Positions 4,843-8,889 of a stretch of DNA of 8,889 nt are shown piece after piece. This DNA comes from Elusimicrobiota bacterium (GTDB lineage: Bacteria > Elusimicrobiota > Elusimicrobia > UBA1565 > UBA9628). The stretch spans positions 1-8,889 of the forward strand of contig JAGWJU010000037.1 in NCBI GenBank assembly GCA_028865585.1, written 5' to 3'. The notes beneath the pieces are model-generated. The model searched no databases and was not told the origin of the DNA. It worked only from the letters and a program-made list of their open reading frames with translations. Within the stretch, counting starts at the first letter, position 1. Each line of letters begins with the position of its first letter. Made by a program: the position numbers and the translations under genes.

Positions 4843-6307
4843 AGTCGCCCGCGTCGTCGCGGAAGTCCTAAAGTCCCTGCAAAACCGCGGCGAACTGGGA
4901 ACGAGTCTCTCCGGCGCCCCGGCCGCCGACGCATTTTCCCTTAGGGCGCCCGGGACCGCTCGTCCTCCGGACTCGACCGCGGTGGTCTTTCCGGACGTGG
5001 ATTCCGCGGTCCAGGCCGCGGCCAAAGCGCAGAAGGACTTCCAAACCCTGGGCGTGGAGGCTAGGCGTAAAATCATCCGCGCCATCCGCGAGGCGTCGGT
5101 GGCCAACGCCGAGTCTTTGGCCAAGATGGCGGCCGAGGAGACCGGCATGGGCCGCGCCGCGGACAAGACCCAGAAGAATCTGGTCTGCGCGCTGCGCACT
5201 CCGGGCGTCGAGGACCTCCAGTCGCGCGCCTACACGGGCGACAAGGGCCTGACCTTGGTCGAGTACGCGCCCTACGGCGTGGTGGCGGCGGTGACGCCGT
5301 CGACGAACCCCGCGGCCACGGTCATCAACAACTCCATCTCCATCTTGTCCGCCGGCAACGCGGTCGTCTTCGCGCCGCACCCGGCCGCGGCCAAATGCTC
5401 AACCGAGGCCATGAAAATCGTGAGCCGCGCCGCGGTCTTAGCCGGCGCGCCGCCAAGCCTCGTCACCACGGTCTCGCCCGCGAGCCAGGAGACCACCAAG
5501 GCGCTCTTGGCGCATCCGGGCGTGCGCGTCAACATGGTGACCGGCGGGCCCGCGATCGTTAAAATCGCCATGACCGTGGGCAAGACCTGCAAGACCATCG
5601 CGGCCGGCCCCGGCAACCCGCCGGCGGTGGTGGACGAAACCGCGCTCTTCCCCAAGTGCGCGCAGGACGTCATCTTCGGCGCGTCCTTCGACAACAACGT
5701 GCTGTGCACCGCGGAAAAAGAAGTCATCGTGACCGCGGCCGCGCGCGAGCGCTTCTTAAACGCCATGCGGCAAGACGCGAGGGCCTATGAACTGTCCTCC
5801 GCGCAGACGGACGCTTTGGTCAAGGTCATCATTAAGGAAGGCGGCCGCGGCTGCAAGGACCCGCGCTTGAACCGCGACTACGTGGGCAAGAACGCGGCCT
5901 TCATTGCCAAGGCCATCGGACTTTCGCTGCCGGACTCCGTGCGGCTCTTGTGGACCGACGTGCCCAACGATCACCCTCTCGTCTGGACGGAGCAGCTGAT
6001 GCCCGTTCTGCCCGTCACGACCGCGCCGGACGTGGACTCGGCCATCGAGCTCGCCTATGAGGCGGAAGGGGAAAACCACCACACCGCGTCCATGCACTCG
6101 ATGAACGTGGATCACCTGACCCGCATGGGCCGCCGCATGCAGTGCTCGATTTACGTCAAGAACGCGCCCAACCTTTTCGGCCTGGGCCTGGGCGAGGGCT
6201 ACGCCTCCATGTCGATTGGCACGCCCACGGGAGACGGTCTCACCAAGGCGTCGCACTTCGCGCGGCCCTTGCAGTGCAGCTTGGTGGGATATTTTAGAAT
6301 CACGTGA
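4829..6307 (+). CDS. pduP: CoA-acylating aldehyde dehydrogenase of a microcompartment (PduP/EutE type)
   Basis: A 492-aa NAD-dependent enzyme that oxidises an aldehyde to acyl-CoA. The catalytic Cys is C293 in SFDNNVLCTAEKEV. TPSTNP (156-161), TGGPAIV (238-244) and AAGPGNPPAVVDE (258-270) are diagnostic of the acylating branch and the nucleotide-binding region. Residues 3-17 (ADEVARVVAEVLKSL) form an amphipathic helix joined by an Ala/Pro/Gly-rich linker (about 21-50) to the catalytic domain. This is the standard encapsulation-peptide layout. ATG 4829 keeps this helix and overlaps eutN by 14 nt; the ribosome binding site is weak, so coupling is likely. Its product acyl-CoA is the substrate of PduL. 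The true aldehyde (acetaldehyde, propionaldehyde or lactaldehyde) cannot be told from the sequence. Confidence 0.95.
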   Translation: MQADEVARVVAEVLKSLQNRGELGTSLSGAPAADAFSLRAPGTARPPDSTAVVFPDVDSAVQAAAKAQKDFQTLGVEARRKIIRAIREASVANAESLAKMAAEETGMGRAADKTQKNLVCALRTPGVEDLQSRAYTGDKGLTLVEYAPYGVVAAVTPSTNPAATVINNSISILSAGNAVVFAPHPAAAKCSTEAMKIVSRAAVLAGAPPSLVTTVSPASQETTKALLAHPGVRVNMVTGGPAIVKIAMTVGKTCKTIAAGPGNPPAVVDETALFPKCAQDVIFGASFDNNVLCTAEKEVIVTAAARERFLNAMRQDARAYELSSAQTDALVKVIIKEGGRGCKDPRLNRDYVGKNAAFIAKAIGLSLPDSVRLLWTDVPNDHPLVWTEQLMPVLPVTTAPDVDSAIELAYEAEGENHHTASMHSMNVDHLTRMGRRMQCSIYVKNAPNLFGLGLGEGYASMSIGTPTGDGLTKASHFARPLQCSLVGYFRIT

Positions 6308-6467
6308 AAAAACATGAACGGAGAGCGCCCGTATGTTTCAATACGGAGCCTTGGGGCCTTATCCGCAGGTTCGCGCTTGTCGCCGATTCCTTTTGGATTT
6401 TATGTTCCAGCGACTCACCGGGGAGTGGTCCGCTTTGAGATCGCAAATTGCGACCTCAAAAACGGGC
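6308..6467 (+). other. Non-coding stretch after the BMC operon, first part of a 455-bp structured intergenic region
   Basis: No convincing gene lies here. A small hairpin, CCGTAT (6329-6334) / ATACGG (6341-6346), has no T-run and so is not an intrinsic terminator. A 57-codon frame from ATG 6333 to TAA 6504-6506 has a GGAG-type site 7-10 nt upstream. However, it runs through a palindrome and a terminator stem and has no recognisable protein family, so I leave it as non-coding. A TAGAAT hexamer at 6295-6300 lacks a partner -35. The imperfect palindrome at 6434-6460 is listed separately. Confidence 0.5.
6434..6460. repeat. 27-nt imperfect palindrome
   Basis: TTTGAG (6434-6439) pairs with CTCAAA (6455-6460), and TCGCA with TGCGA inside it, with a single A/C mismatch between the two stems and a 3-nt centre. 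It lies just beyond the T-run of the leftward terminator structures. It has no T-run of its own on the plus side. It could be an operator or a 3'-end stabilising hairpin. Confidence 0.55.
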
Positions 6468-6495
6468 AAAGAAAAGCCCCGGTTGCCCGGGGCTT
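6463..6495 (-). terminator. Leftward intrinsic terminator with an overlapping alternative stem
   Basis: On the minus strand, AAGCCCCGG (6495-6487) pairs with CCGGGGCTT (6482-6474) around a 4-nt loop, GCAA, giving a perfect 9-bp stem. The RNA then continues TTCTTT. This is a strong rho-independent terminator. An alternative stem uses CGGGCAA (6489-6483) with TTGCCCG (6469-6463) and is followed by TTTTT (6462-6458). The two stems share bases and exclude each other. It would end transcripts of the tRNA (6680 leftwards) and of the short RNA starting near 6519. Confidence 0.8.
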
Positions 6496-6519
6496 GGGTA
6501 GCTTAATGGCCCGTCCGTC
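6468..6519 (-). ncRNA. Predicted ~52-nt small RNA antisense to the neighbouring tRNA
   Basis: A promoter (TTGACA-17-TACACT, 6555-6527) and an intrinsic terminator (stem 6495-6474) define a minus-strand transcript of about 6519 to 6468. Its first 24 nt run GACGGACGGG (6519-6510) then CCATTAAGCTACCC (6509-6496), directly followed by the terminator stem. These two blocks are complementary to the tRNA at 6609-6680: positions 27-36 of the anticodon arm (10 of 10, extendable to 11) and G5-G19 of the acceptor end and D-arm (13 of 14, one C-A mismatch). Seven tRNA bases between the blocks would bulge out. The signals are visible in the sequence. Expression and regulatory action on a tRNA are inference. 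The alternative is a decayed inverted tRNA duplicate that happens to lie beside a terminator. Confidence 0.45.
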
Positions 6520-6520
6520 A
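6496..6520 (+). repeat. Inverted partial copy of the tRNA (5' half, 7-nt internal deletion)
   Basis: Read on the plus strand, GGGTAGCTTAATGG (6496-6509) plus CCCGTCCGTCA (6510-6520) repeats the tRNA's own 5' part (tRNA G5-G19 and C27-A37), which lies on the minus strand at 6676-6663 and 6655-6645. One base differs (T for C), and tRNA T20-G26 is missing. This copy cannot fold as a tRNA, since it has no 3' half in register. Confidence 0.85.
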
Positions 6521-6550
6521 GAGCTTAGTGTATCAGCGGGCCGTATTTTT
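6506..6550 (+). terminator. Weak rightward terminator candidate for the BMC operon
   Basis: ATGGCCCG (6506-6513) pairs with CGGGCCGT (6537-6544, including one T-G pair), followed by A then TTTTT (6546-6550). The loop is long (23 nt), so this is weaker than a classical terminator. It is nevertheless the only stem plus T-run on the plus strand between the aldehyde dehydrogenase and the methyltransferase. Confidence 0.35.
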
Positions 6551-6555
6551 GTCAA
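6527..6555 (-). promoter_or_regulatory. Near-consensus leftward promoter for a short RNA
   Basis: On the minus strand, TTGACA (6555-6550) is a perfect -35. It is followed by a 17-bp spacer and TACACT (6532-6527), four of six matches to the -10. The expected start is about 6520-6519, exactly where the anti-tRNA sequence begins. No open reading frame follows before the terminator about 50 nt away. Confidence 0.65.
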
Positions 6556-6560
6556 TGGGC

Positions 6561-6601
6561 GGAGGCCCCATCCCCGTCCGTTAGGGGCGAATCGGGCCTC
6601 C
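6561..6601 (-). other. Strong hairpin between tRNA and small RNA, loop complementary to the anticodon loop
   Basis: GGAGGCCC (6561-6568) and GGGCCTCC (6594-6601) form a perfect 8-bp stem. Inside it, CCCC (6572-6575) pairs with GGGG (6584-6587). On the minus strand the 8-nt loop reads TAACGGAC, of which ACGG complements C32-C33-G34-T35 of the tRNA anticodon loop. Read on the plus strand, the arm is a second degenerate copy of the tRNA anticodon arm, variable loop and T-stem. No T-run follows on either strand, so it is not a terminator. Confidence 0.7.
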
Positions 6602-6608
6602 TTGCGGG

Positions 6609-6680
6609 CTGCCGGGGCGGGATTCGAACCCACATCGCCCCGTTTGACGGACGGGCGCTTGACCGTTAAGCTACCCGGCA
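6609..6680 (-). tRNA. tRNA with anticodon GTC (Asp-type anticodon), atypical C33
   Basis: The minus strand folds into a complete cloverleaf of 72 nt including discriminator G73. The acceptor TGCCGGG/CCCGGCA is 7/7. The D-stem GCTT/AAGC is 4/4 with GG in the loop. The anticodon stem CCCGT/ACGGG is 5/5 and the T-stem GTGGG/CCCGC is 5/5 with one wobble, with loop TTCGAAT. The anticodon loop CCGTCAA places GTC at 6648-6646. CCA is not encoded (GCCC follows). Odd points are C at position 33 where T is nearly universal, C at position 21 where A is usual, and a T1-A72 pair as in tRNA-Asn or tRNA-Gln. G73 fits Asp or Asn. The gene is convincing as a tRNA fold; its charging identity is uncertain. Confidence 0.82.
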
Positions 6681-6689
6681 GTCGCATCC

Positions 6690-6695
6690 TTTATA
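6690..6695 (-). promoter_or_regulatory. -10 element of the tRNA promoter
   Basis: TATAAA on the minus strand (6695-6690) is placed so that transcription would start about 3 nt before tRNA position 1 (6680). The -35 region is weak (GAACTT at 6718-6713, 17-bp spacer). Confidence 0.45.
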
Positions 6696-6762
6696 CGAAG
6701 GAGCCGCACGGAAAGTTCCCGGCGGTGGGATTTGGGCGCGGCCAAATCGGATTTTTAGCGCG

Positions 6763-7608
6763 ATGAAGAAAATGACTCCGGAGATTATTGGCGCAGCCGA
6801 GCTCTACCGCGGCGACTGCCTCAAGGTTTTGGAGGGCGTCGTCCGCCGGCATCCGCACGGCGCGTTCGACCTGATTTTCGCCGATCCGCCGTATTTTTTG
6901 TCCAACGGCGGCATCACCTGCAAGTCCGGGCGCATGGCCAAGGTGGATAAGGGCGCGTGGGACAAAAGCCGCGGCGCGGACGAAAACCACGAGTTCAATC
7001 GCCGCTGGCTTTCGCTCTGCCAAAAAGCCTTGAAGCCCGATGGCACGATTTGGATTTCCGGCACCGCGCACGTCATCCACTCGGTGGGCTTCGCTCTCCA
7101 GCAGCTAGGCTTCAAGATTTTAAACGACGTGGCCTGGGTCAAGCGCAACCCGCCGCCCAATTTGTCCTGCCGCTACTTCACGCACGCGAGCGAGACCTTG
7201 ATTTGGGCGGCCAAGAGCGCCAAGAGCCGGCACTTCTTCGCCTACCAGGACATGAAGCGAGACAACGGCGGCAAGCAGATGAAAAGCGTCTGGGATATCC
7301 TGCCGCCCGCGGCCTCCGAGAAAAAATTCGGGAAGCATCCCACGCAAAAGCCCCTGGAGCTTTTGCGCCGCGTTATTCGCGCCAGCTCCAAGCCCGGCGA
7401 TTTGGTCTTCGATCCCTTCATGGGCTCGGGCACGACGGGCGCGGCCGCCTTGGAGCTGGGCCGGCGCTTTGCGGGCGTCGAGCTCGACAAGAAATATTAC
7501 GCTCTGGCGAAAGCCCGGATTTCGGCGCAAGCGCCCGCGGCCAAGGTGTTGCCGCGCGCCGCGCGCCATGGCGCCGAGGCTTCCCGTGATTTGGCGGCGG
7601 TCTCATGA
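6763..7608 (+). CDS. DpnA-like adenine-N6 DNA methyltransferase (probably GATC)
   Basis: A 281-aa amino-methyltransferase in which the catalytic DPPY (41-44) precedes the AdoMet-binding FDPFMGSGTTG (216-226), the beta-class order. The stretches FADPPYFLSNGGI (39-51), VDKGAWDKS (61-69), HEFNRRW, NPPPNLSCRYFTHASETLIWA (129-149), GGKQMKSVWD and GKHPTQKP (190-197) closely match M2.DpnII (DpnA) as I recall it. That enzyme makes N6-methyladenine in GATC on single- and double-stranded DNA. The GATC specificity is an inference from this similarity. ATG 6763 has no clear ribosome binding site; ATG 6772 is an in-frame alternative. It overlaps the nuclease gene by 4 nt (ATGA). The last ~25 residues are an extra Ala/Arg-rich tail. 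Confidence 0.92.
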   Translation: MKKMTPEIIGAAELYRGDCLKVLEGVVRRHPHGAFDLIFADPPYFLSNGGITCKSGRMAKVDKGAWDKSRGADENHEFNRRWLSLCQKALKPDGTIWISGTAHVIHSVGFALQQLGFKILNDVAWVKRNPPPNLSCRYFTHASETLIWAAKSAKSRHFFAYQDMKRDNGGKQMKSVWDILPPAASEKKFGKHPTQKPLELLRRVIRASSKPGDLVFDPFMGSGTTGAAALELGRRFAGVELDKKYYALAKARISAQAPAAKVLPRAARHGAEASRDLAAVS

Positions 7609-8000
7609 GCGGGCGCGAGACGGCGGTGCTCTCCGGCCAGAGCCTGGAGGAAAAAGTTGCGGCCCTGGCCGGGCGGCTGGGCCTGGAGTCGCGCCGGGAG
7701 TACCGCGCCGGGCGCAGGCTTTGGGGCAGCGAGCGGCGCATCGACGTGGTCCTGCGCGACAAGGCCACGCGCAAGGTTTTGGGCGTCGAGTGCAAATGCC
7801 AGAACACGCCGGGCTCGGCCGAGGAGAAAATTCCCTCGACCATCAAGGACATCGAGGCGTGGCCCATCCCCGGCCTGGTGGTCTTCGACGGCCCCGGTTT
7901 TTCAGAAAACATGCGCCAATATCTTTTGTCCACCGGCAAGGCGGTCGAACTGGCCGATTTGGAAAATCACTTGCGTCTGTTCTTCGGGCTGGAATTATGA
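7605..8000 (+). CDS. Small PD-(D/E)XK nuclease, probable restriction endonuclease
   Basis: A 131-aa protein with the PD-(D/E)XK core: D47 in SERRIDVVLRD, then E62 and K64 in LGVECKC, with the usual ~15-residue spacing and hydrophobic strands around each. E16 in GQSLEEKVA may be the N-terminal helix acid. The following block, EEKIPSTIKDIEAWPIPGLVVFDG (about 73-96), has the K/Q-rich helix and a second strand. At 131 aa it is compact for a restriction enzyme, but no core element is missing. It starts on the ATGA shared with the methyltransferase stop. That coupling is the main reason to call it the endonuclease partner. Repair or anti-mobile nucleases of the same fold are alternatives. Confidence 0.75.
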   Translation: MSGRETAVLSGQSLEEKVAALAGRLGLESRREYRAGRRLWGSERRIDVVLRDKATRKVLGVECKCQNTPGSAEEKIPSTIKDIEAWPIPGLVVFDGPGFSENMRQYLLSTGKAVELADLENHLRLFFGLEL

Positions 8001-8848
8001 GGATGCGAGCGCGCGTTTTGGCGGCGACGATTTTAATCGCGGCCGCGGCGCTCGCGGGCGCAACCCCCGCGCGGGCCGGCACGGTTTTGTCAGGGCTTTT
8101 TTCCGCCCCGCCGGCGCCCAAGACCATCACCAAGGACTTTTCCTCCGCGGGCATCAAGACCGTTTCGGCCCAAGTCGCCATCGGGAACATCTCGCTGCAC
8201 GGCGTCTCCGGGTCCACCATCGCAGCGCAGATTTCCAACGACGAGCCTTCGGAATGCGACGTGACCATGGAAGTCGTAGGCTCCGAGCTACGGATTGAAG
8301 CGCGCGGCACCAACCGCTGGTTCTGGCAGGCCGATCGCTGCCGCGCGGACATCACGGCGGGCGTTCCCGTGGGCGCGACGGTCATGGCCTCGGCCGGAGA
8401 GGGCGACGTCAACGCCGCGGGTCTCTCGGGCGGAGCCAGCATCCACGTGGGCTCGGGCAACGTCATTTTGAAAAACGTCGCCGGCGCCCTGGCCGTGCGT
8501 AACGGCAACGGCTTGGTCTCGGGCTCGGTTGACTCCTCCCAAATCGGCGCCAAAGTCGGCAACGGCAGCGTCGATTTGACGGGGCTCACCGGTTCGGCCG
8601 AGGTCAAGGTCGGCAACGGCAACGTCCGGCTGGCTTGGGCCAAGGCGCCCAAGCGGGGAAGCGTCGCGGTCAAAACCGGCCGAGGCGATGCGGTTCTGGA
8701 ATTTCCGCAGGGCTCGGAGATTCAAACCAGCCTGACCGCCGGCATGGGCAGGGTGGCCAATGAAGTCGGGGACGCCGCCGGCGCGCCGTTTTCGGTTTCG
8801 GCCGCGACGGGCTTAGGCAATATCACCGTCAAGAAGGCGGCCCCATGA
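7997..8848 (+). CDS. Secreted DUF4097-type beta-helix protein (putative adhesin or envelope protein)
   Basis: A 283-aa protein beginning MRMRARVLAATILIAAAALA, with a Sec signal peptide probably cut after ATPARA (about residue 27). The mature part has repeating short strands with GxGxV turns: AGEGDVNAAGL (133-143), HVGSGNVIL, VRNGNGLVSG, KVGNGSVDLTGL, KVGNGNVRL, KTGRGDAVLEF, TGLGNITVK (271-279). This is the pattern of DUF4097/DUF2807 right-handed beta-helix proteins, generally exported and of unknown function. C87 and C115 could form a disulfide. The start at ATG 7997 overlaps the nuclease stop (ATGA); a second ATG at 8003 is possible. Its place in a restriction-modification operon is unexpected and may be only co-transcription. 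Confidence 0.82.
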   Translation: MRMRARVLAATILIAAAALAGATPARAGTVLSGLFSAPPAPKTITKDFSSAGIKTVSAQVAIGNISLHGVSGSTIAAQISNDEPSECDVTMEVVGSELRIEARGTNRWFWQADRCRADITAGVPVGATVMASAGEGDVNAAGLSGGASIHVGSGNVILKNVAGALAVRNGNGLVSGSVDSSQIGAKVGNGSVDLTGLTGSAEVKVGNGNVRLAWAKAPKRGSVAVKTGRGDAVLEFPQGSEIQTSLTAGMGRVANEVGDAAGAPFSVSAATGLGNITVKKAAP

Positions 8849-8889
8849 GCCATAGCTACCACCCCATATACCTATACCCCCATATACCC
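8845..8889 (+). CDS. Possible start of a further gene (runs off the right edge)
   Basis: ATG 8845 shares ATGA with the stop of the beta-helix gene, the same junction used between the preceding genes, and opens a 15-codon frame (MSHSYHPIYLYPHIP). However, the sequence becomes a 16-bp tandem repeat with codons unlike its neighbours (ATA, CTA). A 16-bp period does not keep frame, so this may not be coding beyond a few residues. Confidence 0.25.
   Translation, partial: MSHSYHPIYLYPHIP
8862..8889. repeat. 16-bp tandem repeat at the right edge
   Basis: The unit CCCCATATACCTATAC (8862-8877) is followed by CCCCATATACC again (8878-8888), a partial second copy that runs to the window end. Base composition changes abruptly from the GC-rich coding sequence before it. 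The array may continue past the window. Confidence 0.6.

Noticed and set aside
6295..6300. TAGAAT as a promoter -10 after the aldehyde dehydrogenase
   Set aside because: No -35 at acceptable spacing (the nearest TTGCAG is 20 bp away) and no convincing gene follows on the plus strand.
6335..6342. GTTTCAAT, a sequence common at CRISPR repeat ends
   Set aside because: It occurs once, with no repeat-spacer array and no cas gene.
6333..6506. 57-codon ORF with a GGAG-type ribosome site downstream of the aldehyde dehydrogenase
   Set aside because: It runs through a palindrome and a terminator stem, ends in the tRNA repeat and shows no recognisable domain. A real small protein cannot be fully excluded.
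6496..6601. A second, plus-strand tRNA gene
   Set aside because: The two tRNA-like pieces are separated and lack a matching acceptor stem and T-loop, so no cloverleaf can be drawn.
6501..6671. Integron attC site (GCTTAAT ... GTTAAGC resemble R''/R' core motifs in an imperfect palindrome)
   Set aside because: The right half is fully explained as a cloverleaf tRNA, the 171-bp span is long for attC, the L boxes do not align and there is no integrase or cassette array.
6314..6766. 150-codon plus-strand open frame across the intergenic region
   Set aside because: It reads through the tRNA, hairpin and terminator, so it is a chance opening.
6609..8848. Genomic island integrated at the tRNA
   Set aside because: Integration would leave direct repeats of the tRNA 3' end and an integrase. 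Only inverted 5'-half copies are present and no integrase is seen in the window.

Overview
This is a high-GC bacterial window. It is chromosomal rather than phage or plasmid, because it carries the ribosomal pair rplM-rpsI and tpiA. The lineage cannot be fixed from sequence alone. A GC-rich uncultured bacterium, for example an Elusimicrobiota-type lineage, is my guess from gene content, not a demonstrated result. Genes are tightly packed, with many ATGA or short overlaps. Several transcription starts appear to give leaderless or nearly leaderless mRNAs.

Layout. (1) 1-250: the right end of an insertion sequence, carrying the first 53 codons of a leftward DDE transposase and two 20-bp subterminal repeats. 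(2) 265-2695: a near-consensus promoter, rplM and rpsI (ATGA overlap), a small two-helix membrane protein, a divergent PhoU/DUF47-like protein and a membrane-anchored class B acid phosphatase-like protein whose catalytic motifs are degraded. (3) 2692-6307: a strong promoter, then tpiA, pduL, a BMC-H hexamer shell gene, an EutN/CcmL-type BMC-P pentamer gene and a PduP/EutE-type CoA-acylating aldehyde dehydrogenase. This is a very small metabolosome locus: one hexamer, one pentamer, aldehyde dehydrogenase and phosphotransacylase. No signature aldehyde-producing enzyme, no alcohol dehydrogenase and no BMC-T protein is present. Shell and core enzymes would convert an aldehyde to acyl-CoA and then acyl-phosphate. 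tpiA lies 8 nt upstream of pduL and is probably co-transcribed. (4) 6308-6762: a structured intergenic region, the most unusual part of the window. It holds a leftward tRNA with anticodon GTC and an aberrant C33. Downstream on the same strand lie a hairpin whose loop is complementary to the anticodon loop, then a consensus-like promoter and an intrinsic terminator. These two signals would define a ~52-nt RNA whose first 24 nt are antisense to the tRNA D-arm and anticodon arm. (5) 6763-8848: a DpnA-like adenine DNA methyltransferase, a 131-aa PD-(D/E)XK nuclease and a secreted DUF4097-type beta-helix protein, linked by ATGA overlaps. The first two form a probable compact restriction-modification pair. 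(6) 8845-8889: a possible start of another gene, which dissolves into a 16-bp tandem repeat at the window edge.

The best candidate for something undescribed is the tRNA / anti-tRNA small RNA arrangement at 6463-6695. Next are the minimal BMC locus and the pseudo-phosphatase.
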